Origin: Brachycybe producta | Lineage: Eukaryota > Arthropoda > Diplopoda > Playtdesmida > Andrognathidae | Direction: 5' to 3' | Length of the DNA stretch: 64,000 bases | Assembly: GCA_036925085.1 (NCBI GenBank) | Contig: JAUPFP010000027.1 | Span: 2,469,501-2,533,500 of the forward strand | In this document: positions 34,343 through 44,525 of the stretch, piece after piece | How positions within the stretch are numbered: the stretch's first letter is position 1 | Layout: every line of letters begins with the position of its first letter | The notes under the pieces: generated by a model | Told to the model about the DNA's origin: nothing | What the model saw: only the letters and a program-made list of their open reading frames with translations | Database searches by the model: none | Translations under genes and position numbers: made by a program

Positions 34343-34399
34343 TGTGGCAATTTTATAATTTTTTCTGCTCATTGCAGAAAAAATTATAAAATTGCCACA
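34343..34399. repeat. Perfect 26-bp inverted repeat
   Basis: 34343-34368 and 34374-34399 are exact inverted complements with a 5-nt loop. The arm begins TGTGGCAATTTTATAATT. It could extrude as a cruciform or be transcribed as a hairpin. Confidence 0.9.
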
Positions 34400-34477
34400 T
34401 TTTCCCCCATTGGCCCCAGATTTCTACAGGTAGCAACAGCTGTATCTTTGACCTTCGAGTTTGGAGCTAACTAAAAC

Positions 34478-35185
34478 CCATTAAGATGGGTTTATGAACA
34501 GCTGATTTTCAAAATCTGATTATACTGTCTTTCAGACGAGCAAAATTAAGCAAAACTTGAAAGTGTTTTTAGAAACTAGAAGAGTAAGTAGCTCAGTCAC
34601 CTAAGGATATTTCAAGTTGATATCTTTCAAAATAAACATTATTTATAAGTCATTTTGCTCATTTTCAAACTTTACACAAAAAGTCTATTTGAAAGAAATC
34701 AAACACGAAAATATACCACTAATGGTGGTGGGGCCACACTAACGTTAACGTGTAACGTCCATTAACGCAATAATTAAGGCGTCAAAAACATAGATTAAAC
34801 TATGCGGCAAATTGAATAACGCGTTTTTTGATAAAAATCATTTCACGATGGAGGTTGAGGCTGCTACACTGGTGTATTATATGAGTGTCAATTATGTTAT
34901 GAATTTATTATTAAAATTATAAACCTCGCTCGAAGCTCAAACCTGTCGCATTCACAATACACAATGCTAGTGTAGCCACAACATGAACGCGATAAATGAC
35001 GCGCTAAATCTCTATCGCCTAACGTCTAACGCCATTAATAATGACGATAATAAATTAGCGCGTTAAGTCGTGGCTACACCTTTGTTTAATGTCAAATAAC
35101 GCGACAATTAACGGCATTAGACATTAATGTGACCCCAGCATAAGTAATTAAACAACCCTCATAGTTTCTAAAGAGCCTTATAATT
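34478..35185. repeat. Foldback MITE A split by element H
   Basis: Left part GGGTTTATGAACAGCTGATT and TTTTAGAAACTAGAAGAGTA; right part GTAATTAAACAACCCTCATA, then GTTTCTAAAGAGCC. The family's usual TTAAGTGATTGAG segment is interrupted at TAA by 34723-35140. Confidence 0.75.
34723..35140. mobile_element. PIF/Harbinger-like MITE, 418 bp
   Basis: The left end (TGGTGGTGGGGCCACACTAA, then CGTTAACGTG) and the right end (GACATTAATGTGACCCCAGC, then A) are imperfect inverted complements. Both flanks carry TAA, the 3-bp target duplication typical of PIF/Harbinger. Internal TTAACGC and CTACAC dyads repeat. No transposase frame. Confidence 0.7.
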
Positions 35186-35408
35186 GCCACATATAATCTG
35201 CAAACAGGAATCAATCTTCTAGCTTAAAACATATAGTGCTACTGTCTAAGTAACCTGCACCTAATTTACCTATAAAATCTGAACGAACCTATAGTTGTAA
35301 TTTCTAGATGACCCTATTTTCTACAACAATTTAACTACAGGTCCAAACTTTGACTTTAAATATGATCCATGGAAATAATGCAGATTCTGTTGCTATTCTA
35401 AAAAAAAG

Positions 35409-35455
35409 CGACATGTAGACATGACATGATCCCATGATGTCCTGTCTACATGTCG
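35409..35455. repeat. Hairpin-forming inverted repeat
   Basis: CGACATGTAGAC at 35409-35420 is exactly complementary to GTCTACATGTCG at 35444-35455, with further near-pairing of ATGACATGAT and ATGATGTCCT inside. Confidence 0.8.
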
Positions 35456-35682
35456 TTGTTGGCCTTTTTGGCACAAATCCCATTTTGGCACCAGGTCTAG
35501 GTCGTTTTCACCCTTGAAAATAAAAATGCTTCAGAGAAATAAAATAATATAGAAATAAAAAAGTTACAAATTTAAAATCTATATGAAAAAGTTTGAAAGT
35601 GTTTTATAAAAAAAAGTTAGAAAATAAAACAGACATTATATTAAATTTAAATTTAAATATTATATTAATTACATGCAAAATG

Positions 35683-36000
35683 AAACCCCGAGCACCACAA
35701 TTCCCCATACAATTAACATAGGAAGAGGAAAAATACAAAATACTTTATAAAAACTGAACAGCTCAGTGGAAATAAATAAAATTTTAAAATAAGCTAGAAA
35801 ATATATATTTTTTTTAAAAAAAATAATCCTACAAGAAAATTTCCATTGTCCCTTCTATTTATTAAACGAAAAATTAAAACCCCATTCCCTATACACCTTA
35901 ACATGGGAAGAGTTTGCAAAACACAAAATATTTTACAAAAGCTGAATAGCTAATTGGAATTGAGTGAAATTTTAAAATAAACTAGAAAACATAATTTTTT
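35683..36000. repeat. Diverged direct duplication
   Basis: Two parallel copies (about 35683-35810 and 35877-36000) share, in order, ACCCC..., TTAACATRGGAAGAG, ACAAAATAYTTTAYAAAA, CTGAAYAGCT, AAATTTTAAAATAA and CTAGAAAA. No coding frame. Confidence 0.6.
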
Positions 36001-36121
36001 TTTAGCCTATCCCTTTGGGAATCATTGGGTTAGATCTAGACACTTATTAATGCTAACTCTTTCACGACGTTTTTCTTTACCATGAAGTTGAGCTACCTCT
36101 ATATCTAGGTGACGGCATGTT

Positions 36122-36135
36122 GCGCCATCTAGCGG
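36122..36135 (-). promoter_or_regulatory. CTCF-like motif upstream of ORC2
   Basis: On the minus strand CCGCTAGATGGCGC fits the bilaterian CTCF core pattern CCNNNAGRKGGCGC. It lies 87 nt before the ORC2 start codon. Confidence 0.45.
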
Positions 36136-36221
36136 TTAACTAAGAAAACCTAAAAGTTTGTTTTTTCTGGAGAGGGATTTTTCGTTTTGTTTTTTTGACA
36201 GAATAACGAACAAACTTAACG

Positions 36222-39200
36222 ATGGAAACACCAAGAAGAAGCAGCAGCAGGTTGAAACCGATCACTTCATACCGACAAAAAGAAAGTTCAGACGAAGAAG
36301 AAGAAGAAAACGAATTAAAAGAAACGTACAAAATGGAGAAAAGACCAAGATTCCGTTCGTAAAATTCATTATTTTAGATTTAACAAACAAGAGTCAAATG
36401 TTTCGTTTTTGTTCAAGTTTCATTGGATGATTGTTGTCAAATTTCGGGGAAACAAGTTTATCAATTTAAGACGCCAAAACGCAAAGGACAAATGGTAGAA
36501 AAAGGTAAACCTGTTACGCTACAAACTGAACATAAAAAATTTTAATACGAAAATAAACCTAAGCTACTCGTCTAGTTTCGAAAACACCAAGTTTCTCTTC
36601 ATTTTGCTTCTTAAAGACAGAATTAGCAAAGAGTTCGAAGGTCGTTTACACCTTAAAACCGACTTAATGGAATTTTTTTTGGTGTTAAAGCGAACAAATC
36701 TGCCTCAAAGAAAGTTGAATTCGAAAATGAAGAAGAAGAAGAAGAAGGCGAAGATGTACGACAAAAAAAGGATAGAAGTTCGAGCAGCAAAAGAAGAACT
36801 TTATCTGAGACGAAAGCAAAAGATCGAACGCCGTCTCGTACCGACGTTGATCGAACTCAACCCGAAACTCCGTACAGTCTCAGAAGAAGGATAAAGAAGA
36901 GTAAGTATCTATCATAACGTTCTAACAGGAATGAATTTCTCTCGTTACTTTCATTCGCAGAACTTATAAAGATGACAGACGAAGATGAAGAAGATAAAAG
37001 TACAGATGAAAGTAGCTGTGGATCTGATCAGGAAAACGAAGATGAAGAAGAAGGAGGAGAGAGGTCATCATCATCATCATCCGGAACGAAAGGAAAAACA
37101 TCGAAAGCAAAGAGAGAAACGTCTTCAATGGTACTACTCGGTATTTATGTCAAAAGTCTCCAACTTTTAAATTTTAAAACGTTGTTTTTGGATTTCTCCT
37201 TGAAGCAAACGAAAGCAGAGGACTTTTTCGTAGCTCGGGAGCAGAGGTCAAAGACTTCCGATAACACGTTAGCTCGATTGGACGTATCGAGTTTTGATCA
37301 ATTAACTCTGAAGGAGACTCTAGATAAAGTTCCGAGATCTCATCAATCTGAATGTGAAAGATTGAATTTAGTTTACAGACAGAATTTTGAAAAATGGATC
37401 TTTCAATTGAGGTGCTTTATGAACAGCTGATTACTTCCATAGACTTCGTATGGTTATGTCTTGCATCATAGTTTAAAGCTTAAGGTGGCTTTATAGATAT
37501 TTATAGTGTTTTCGTTCTCCTAGATGGCGCTACTGCTGTGGCTATTATGTTTTATAGGAGGTCTCTCTCTTCCCTCCAACCTGCGGTTTTGAGAAAATTT
37601 ATATTTTTTAACCGAGTGTCTTTCAAGAGAAACATTAAGAAAAAACCTCAAATTGTTTTAGAAACTAGAATTGTTGTTGGTAATGCGAAAAGTTTTTTTC
37701 ATGATGATATTTTTCTAAATAAACTTTTTATGAAAAAACCTATAAACGGATTATTTTCTCACTAAACTATTAAATATTTATTTTAAAAAAAAACTTAGCA
37801 TCATCTCATACTATTCTAGTTTCGAAAAAAGAAAGCGACCTTTTTTCGAAATGAAGTTTCTAAAAAAAAAGTTTGCATGACGTTTTCATAATGGGTTTAA
37901 CCACTGTAGTGACGCCGTCTTGGGGTGGTGGGAGAGAAAAACAAAATAAATATCTATTCAGCCACCTTGACTTTATTTTAAGCAAGGTTTTTGAATGCGG
38001 GGGTTAATGTTTTTAATATTTAAAACGTTTTCCGTTTTTCAAATTTCAAGCAATGGATTCAATCTTTTGCTGTACGGATTGGGTTCTAAACTGGAGTTGT
38101 TGAGCGACTTCAGAGAAATGTTGACGGACAAAGATGAAACCGTTTTGGTTGTAAACGGTTTCTTTCCGACCGTTTCTATCAAACAAGTGGGTTTCTTCGT
38201 AATATAGAAACCGATCAAATGAATTATTTTCTCGGCAAAATTAACTTTTGTCGTCTCGTTTAAGATACTGAATTCCATTACCGAAGACGTTTTAGAAAAT
38301 AAAGGGAATTTTACAAAACTAGAAGAACAAGTAGATTTCATCCGCAATTCGTTACGTCACAATTCGGACAATGGCGAATTATATTTGATAATTAACAACA
38401 TCGACGGATCGATGCTTAGAAACGAAAAAACGCAAAGTATTCTCTGTAGCCTCGCACAGATCAAAGAAATTCGCCTCGTAGCCTCAGTGGATCACATAAA
38501 TGCACCTCTTCGTAAGGACGACGACGTGAGGGGAGAACGGAGAGGAAGCGGCATGATTAAAATTACTTCTCGTTTTCTTTTAAGTTTGGGATCAAGCGAA
38601 GATGAATGCGTTCAGTTGGATCTGGTACGACGTGACCACTTTCGAGCCGTACGTTCGAGAGACGTCGTACGAGAACTCCCTCTTGGTCAAACAGACTGGA
38701 TCGCTGGCGATCAGTTCGTTAATTCACGTCTTTAAGAGTCTGACACCGAACGCCCAAGGAATCTTCATTTTGATTGCTCGATACCAGATCGATCACGAGC
38801 AGACTAATTATATAGGTGAGAGGAAAATCCAGGAAAATTGGGTTTTCAAACAACTCCATTACTCGAGCTCTGATTATTCTTTCAGAAGCTAAACGAAGAG
38901 AAACTGGAGTGTGTTTTAGAAACTAGAAGGGTAGCTCAAGTCACTTTAAAAGGTATTTTTCATGTTGATATCCGTTCTAGTTTCTAACAAACACCACCTA
39001 GTTTTATTCAACGTCTGCTTCTGAGACGCAAAATAAAACTAATTTTCTTTTGATATTTCGATCTACGTTCTTTTAGGAATGGCTTTTAAAGACTGTTACA
39101 TGAAATGTCGAGAGGCGTTTCTAGTAAATAGTCAACTCACACTCAAAGCTCAACTCACAGAGTTCAAAGATCATAAACTTATCCGAGTAAAAAAGGTCAA

Positions 39201-39500
39201 CCAACACAAATGAAACAACTAAAGAAATGAGAAAAATGCGTTTTTCAGCCAGAGAACTTCTTTAGAGGCTACAGATCAAACTAGCAACTAAAACTATTTG
39301 TTCTCAGTACTAGAACTCTAGCCTCTAACCAATTTCTTTGACTGAGAAATGACGTTAAAAAGCGTTCGTACCTTTTGTTTGTTTTTTTCAATTTGTCGTC
39401 TTCTTTCGTTCAGGGTGCGGACGGTGCCGAATATTTACATATTCTCCTGGATTCGGCAACGATTAAGGAATTTTTACAGCAACAAAAGATTAAATCTTAA
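36222..39500 (+). CDS. ORC2: Origin recognition complex subunit 2
   Basis: Exons: 36222-36354, 36418-36504, 36715-36900, 36961-37130, 37206-37411, 38051-38186, 38265-38511, 38585-38815, 39077-39195, 39414-39500; phases agree and give 533 residues (human ORC2 is about 577). ORC2 is a core subunit of the nuclear complex that binds replication origins and loads MCM helicase with CDC6 and CDT1. The N-terminus (residues 1-190) is charged and disordered, with [11 protein letters not shown] near 125. The conserved domain starts about 193; diagnostic segments are [12 protein letters not shown] (about 262), [29 protein letters not shown] (about 377), [43 protein letters not shown] and DHKLIR. The C-terminus is a winged-helix region. 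The exon 1 donor (GTTCGT) is inferred from frame only; the 75-bp intron 37131-37205 has no stop and could be retained. Introns 2, 5 and 8 carry family A MITEs. Confidence 0.95.
36540..36668. repeat. Family A half-element in ORC2 intron 2
   Basis: CTAGTTTCGAAAACACCAAG, CTCTTCATTTTGCTTCTTAA and AGAGTTCGAAGGTCGTTTAC followed by ACCTTAAAACCGACTTAA match one arm and terminus of family A. Confidence 0.65.
37407..37850. repeat. Foldback MITE A in ORC2 intron 5
   Basis: TTGAGGTGCTTTATGAACAG, then CTGATTA matches the family terminus TTAAGGTGTTTTATGAACAG. Arms GTTTTAGAAACTAGAATTG and CTATTCTAGTTTCGAAA follow. The element start coincides with the 5' splice site at 37412. Confidence 0.7.
38880..39005. 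repeat. Deleted family A copy in ORC2 intron 8
   Basis: GTGTTTTAGAAACTAGAAGG, then GTAGCTCAAGTCACTTTAAA and TTCATGTTGATATCCGTTCT with TAGTTTCTAACAAACACC. Confidence 0.65.
39250..39345. repeat. Short palindrome G in ORC2 intron 9
   Basis: CTTCTTTAGAGGCTACAGAT against GAACTCTAGCCTCTAACCAA, then TTTCTTTGACTG. Confidence 0.5.
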
Positions 39501-39728
39501 TTTGAACAACCTGAAAATATATATAATAATTAATAATGAGAAATAATAATCAAATTTTACTTTGCAGCCGATGAGATTTTATTAGAATTTAATTTTCATA
39601 GCAAACATTAAATCTTCCATTGAATAATATTAATAATAATATACTTATAATAATAACTTGTGCATAATATAAAAACTGCATCATTTTGAAAAAAATTGAA
39701 TTGTACTGTTAACTACACACCTTTTATG

Positions 39729-39734
39729 AATAAA
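39729..39734 (+). terminator. ORC2: Poly(A) signal, ORC2
   Basis: AATAAA about 230 nt after the stop; no earlier AATAAA is seen after the stop. Confidence 0.55.
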
Positions 39735-39988
39735 ATTCACTTTGATTTGATTGAAATTATTCTCTAAACTTGGGTTTTTGTTTTGTTTTTCAATAGAAAG
39801 AATTCTCGAGAAACGTTCTCTCGAGTGGGAAGAAAACTCACATTTTATATTTGTAACTTTTTTCTAAAATACATACACAAAAGTAAGCATGGCCCTTTTA
39901 AGAATTACAACAAACAAAAACAGCTGCAGAAATATTAAAATAAGACAAAAAAATGTTCCTGAAAATCGTCAGAATATATACACTGTTA

Positions 39989-40350
39989 ACTTGAAGCTAG
40001 TGACATCAGAAGGTGTTGACCAATAAGTTAGACGGACATTGGGTCATTTTGTCTTAATGTAAAAGAGGAATGAGAACTTTTGCTATTACAGAGGAATCTC
40101 AATTATATGGATCTATGTAATCTCAGGACTTCCAGGGGTCAGCACTTAACATAATATAAATGTTTTTTAAAAAAAAAACATTAAAAGTAAAATATATTAT
40201 TTAAAGTAAAAAGAACGACGATTTTCCGGACTTTTGTTATTTTGGATTTTAAAGTCCAGTCCCATTTACTACTGAATAATCGAGATTCTATTTTATGACA
40301 AAATGACACAAGCTTAACATTTTGGTCAACTCCTTTGACGTCACAAGTCT
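39989..40350. repeat. MITE, family D (CRE-like termini)
   Basis: TTAACTTGAAGCTAGTGACA, then TCAGAAGG at the left; CTCCTTTGACGTCACAAGTC, then TCAAGTTAACC at the right, an inverted complement pair. Inner GGGTCATTTTGTC and GACAAAATGACAC also pair. Confidence 0.75.
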
Positions 40351-41029
40351 CAAGTTAACCAGTGCAGCGACTTAATTGATCTCATGACAAACTTGCAGAC
40401 TAGAATATTCTGTTAAAATACAAGTTTATTGAGAGACAGAAACAAGGTTCTGATTACTCAACTGTTCATATTGTGAATGAAAAGAAGAAATTGATTTAGG
40501 CCTGAATTCAGTGACAACATAAGTATTCCATGAACAGGTTTGCAACGCGTTCATTAAGCAAACAAAAAAACCTTGTTCAAAAGGAATGCTTCAAGTGTGT
40601 CTTAAATTAAATAATCGTAATGAACACCTTTTTTGTCGTCTGTTATTTATGCGTTTTAACCTTATGCAAAAGAGAAAAGTGAGCATTTCGATACAAGGAT
40701 CTATCACAGAATCACATTCTTAAACAATTGCTATTTCTCTCGAAACTATTCAGAACTCTTGATCAGTTTAGATCTTTTTTTTTCACCCAAAAACAAAAAC
40801 ACGATTAGGTTCAGTGGTTGTTTTGAACTTTTATTTTGTATTTTTCAAAAAAATTGAACAAAATGAAAAAAAAAAAAAAAACGTATTTCATTGAAATGTT
40901 TTAGTCAAAACCTGATTTCTTGAGAAAACTAGTTTTAACAAAATGGCAAAAAAAAAAGTTAAAACTGGTCATTTTCTCCAGTTAAAACTAATTTTATAAG
41001 ATAACCTCTACCAGATCCTACCATAATTG
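40351..41029. other. Intergenic, no gene seen
   Basis: AT-rich, with poly-A and AAAACTAGTTTTAAC-type words; no supported gene. Confidence 0.5.
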
Positions 41030-41160
41030 CTTTTTAATCAATGAGACTGTTTAGAGGCTTGAAAAAAGAGACGCAATGCATAAACTTGTCATTAATCTGG
41101 CGTTTTCCCTGAATTCTTAGCCTCTAAACAAGTCTCTTTTATTGTAAAAACGCATGATTC
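41030..41160. repeat. Palindrome, family G
   Basis: TCAATGAGACTGTTTAGAGG against TTAGCCTCTAAACAAGTCTC, then TTTTATTG. Confidence 0.6.
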
Positions 41161-41867
41161 TTTTGGTCTTACTAACAAATCAATTCTAAACAAAGTTATA
41201 AACTAGTTTTCTCAAAACTTGGATTTTAACTATTAAAAAATTAACAAAAACAAAAAAAAAAAAGAAAACTATAATAAATATTATGAATAAATTCGAACAT
41301 AAATTTGTGCAAATTAATCTAAAAGAGAACTTGATTTTTGCCAATCAACCAATCATGAGTTTTGAAAACGGACAGTTCGAAAGAGTATGCAAATAACAAT
41401 TGTAAAGTAATTTAACAGAGAAAAAAAATGTACCCAGGTGAAAAAATACAATAGCTGCTTTGGATCGTCGTTTAGATATTATATAATTATATCTTAAAAC
41501 AAAAAATCCCCCAAAAAAATGAAAATATGAATTCAAATAAAAGTGGAACGTAAAAGTAATCGTAGAAAATGGACATTTGAAAAACACAAATATATTATAT
41601 CGTAATAAGTACAAAAAAAAAAAAAAAGCTAAATAAATGGTATTTCTAACTACTGTTGAGAATTTTCATAAGATTTATATTATATATATCACAGGCTAAT
41701 TTCTTAAGATTCTAAACAGCTCAGAGAATGACCAATGGTCACATATGACAAACTAACAACTATACTTCGAATACTAAAATAACTAGCTTTTCTTAAAACT
41801 AAATGTTGTTTGTTCTTTGAATATTTTTCATCTTCCTAATTTGCTTTTTTTTCGAATCTTTTCTCTG

Positions 41868-42035
41868 AGGGTAAGAACACACAGACCACTTTTGGTGGTC
41901 GACTTTGACTACAAAATGAAGTCGGCCTTAGCATCTTTACCTATAAAATACATTGCTACCGCAACCAAACCACCTGCAACTTCATTTTGCAGACAAAATC
42001 GACCACTAAAAGTGGCCCGTGAGTCAAGGCCCTGA
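41868..42035. repeat. MITE, family C
   Basis: CACACAGACCACTTTTGGTG, then GTCGACTTTGACTAC at the left; CATTTTGCAGACAAAATCGA and CCACTAAAAGTGGCCCGTG at the right. Confidence 0.75.
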
Positions 42036-42778
42036 GTGGAGTGGGATGGTGGGGGTGAGGCCATGCTTACAGATGTAGAATTTCTTGTTGTTGTTTATTG
42101 TTTTTTTTTACTTCTGTACTAAACACGGAGAAAATAAAAGCTGAATTAACAACAATTACGTTTTTTCTGTCCTACATTAAATATGTAAAATCTTGAGATA
42201 TAAAAGAGAGAGGGAAAACGGGTGTTATAGTTAACTACATTGCGGTTCTTATTCAAATCCGGATCAGGCAATCACCTTTAATTTGTACTGAGATTTTTTT
42301 TTTTTCATTTAAGTTTTTGGCAAAATTAGGACATTTTGGACGTCTAACAAGAAATGGAATTTCTACAGAATTGTTATCTTAAAAGGTTCATTAGGTTTTT
42401 TTTTTAAAGGCAATCCTTTTCAACATATTTTTAATTACAAAAACTAATACATGTAACTAAACGTTCCAATTTAGAATATACCGAAAAAAATCTAATAAAT
42501 GGACCTTTTTTAAATTTGTATAGAAAGAAAATTCCATTCTATTTGATATGTTAAAATATGGTTCAATTACAGTGTTATAAAACAATATAAACCACGCATA
42601 ATTTTTTAAACCTTCAGTGCCATTCGTGTATCACTTGAAATATTGTATGTTACCAGTAAAACTGATAAAACAGTTAATCTGATCTGATCTGTGAGGCATT
42701 ACTCGGGCCTTACTATCCTTTTTTTCTTTCAATTAAATAACGGATCGTATTCTTAATGATTGCTATAGTCGTCTCACT
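42036..42778. other. Intergenic, no gene seen
   Basis: AT-rich DNA between two MITEs; no supported feature. Confidence 0.5.
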
Positions 42779-42965
42779 TTTAACTTGAAGCTTGTGACGT
42801 CAGAGATGCTAATAAAAAACATAGGATTGTGTCAAAAGGGGGTAAAAACAAAAGTACTCAAGAAACTGTTCAGTACTTCTGTTATTATCCCTTTTCTAAT
42901 ACAAAATGACACAATCCTAAGTTTATTGATCAACATCTCTGACGTCACAAGCTTTAATTTACAGC
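42779..42965. repeat. MITE, family D
   Basis: TTTAACTTGAAGCTTGTGAC, then GTCAGAGATG is mirrored by CATCTCTGACGTCACAAGCT, then TTAA. Inner TAGGATTGTGTCA and TGACACAATCCTA are exact complements. Confidence 0.8.
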
Positions 42966-42994
42966 GAGTTTTGACTATGTCACAGTTAGTAACC

Positions 42995-43122
42995 ACAAAA
43001 AATAACATTCTTAATGACTGCAAAGTTAAAGCTAGTGCTAAACTCACAAAAGTTTCATGTAAACGTTGATAAGCGTTTAGCCCTAACGTTGACTTACCAA
43101 TCATTAAGAATATGACTCAAAA
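42995..43122. repeat. Palindromic MITE, family F
   Basis: ACATTCTTAATGACTGCAAA and GTTAAAGCTAGTGCTAAACT against GCGTTTAGCCCTAACGTTGA and CCAATCATTAAGAATATG. It lies directly beside a family D copy. Confidence 0.7.
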
Positions 43123-44429
43123 TTCTGGTTTCTTTCTCAGTTTTGCCCTCGGCATATATACGGAATTAAGGCTAAAAGGTTAAAAGACTAAACTTCTTGA
43201 TGAATTTCAATATTAAGACTAGATTTTCGAAAACAACAAAAAAGGAAACGGTGCAGGCTAATTTTCTTTTTTTGTTTGAAAATAACAACCTAATTAACAA
43301 AATTAAAAGTTATTTTGTATAATACCGGAAAGAAATACATTAAATTATTTTTAACTAAACTAAACTAAAAAGAACTTTGGCATAGAAAGAATTGTATACG
43401 AGAGAACAATCGTATTGTATAATAAACAATAACCATTTACTTAAATGAAAATATCGTTTTATAATCTCACTAAAACAAATAAAAATAATATAATAGTACC
43501 TTAGATTCTCGTAAACGGTAATATTATTTGAATTCGCAATCTTTTAATAAGTATTTTAGGCCATAACATGAGGTATCGAATAATAAGAAATAAATTTTTC
43601 TATTTCATTTTGTAACTTGTGCTATTATTTTTTTATGTTAAATGTGTCATGGCTAATATTTAGCTAAAAGTGTGTGATTAATTTGAAACAAAGCTGTTTA
43701 AACAAATAAATTACTAACCACCAATTGCTGCTTTGTAAACCTATTAAAGAGTTAAAAAGTAATTTAGTTAATTGGAAATATACTTAACACGTTACCGGAA
43801 AGGATATCACGAGACAGGTATTATTACAATTTCAATTACCTCAAACGTTTAAAATTTATAAGACTAAAAAGATGACGACAACTGGAATATCGGGAATCAA
43901 AAAACGCAGAATTAAGTTAATTACTAATTAGTAGGGATTAAATAATCACAATAGAAACATAGATATCGATCGATTCGCTGTGTGGAACCTTACTAAAAAG
44001 AAATCTAATTTGAAAAGTTTCCGAAAAAAGTTTAAACATTTAAAAATTAAAATGAACGCCTAAAATATTCTAATTAGAATTAAATCATTCCCTTCTAATT
44101 TTATGCACGAGAAACTTACAACTTGTCGTGGAAATACAAACCAGTTACAATATATTGATAATAATACTGCTAAATACGTAATATTAAGTTAATTACCATT
44201 ATTGAAAATAGTAACTATTTATTATATGAAATAGAAATAAACTTGAAAGTGGTGGGTGTGTGACGAGAGAGTCAGAATCGGAACTTAAGTCGTGGGATAT
44301 TTAAAACTACAAAGCGATTACCTTATTTCACAGGTATAATTAATTAATTAAGCGTCAAATAATTAACAAATTAAGAAGACGACATGAATATATTAATTTA
44401 AAGCAAAAACATTTTGCTTTTTTTTCTTC
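43123..44429. other. Intergenic, no gene seen
   Basis: Very AT-rich; no coding or RNA feature supported. Confidence 0.5.
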
Positions 44430-44525
44430 AATCAAAATTACTTCTTTAGAGGCAAGTATTCTCAGAGGTAATAAGTTCTAATACATTTTTAGCCTCTAAC
44501 CAAGTCTTTTTGATTGGAAAAAAAG
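44430..44525. repeat. Palindrome, family G
   Basis: CAATCAAAATTACTTCTTTA, then GAGGCAAG against TTTTTAGCCTCTAACCAAGT, then CTTTTTGATTG. Confidence 0.6.

Noticed and set aside
36158..36430. Lys/Arg-rich frame overlapping ORC2 exon 1
   Set aside because: Shifted shadow of the acidic and basic N-terminal ORC2 codons; ATG at 36222 fits the downstream conserved frame.
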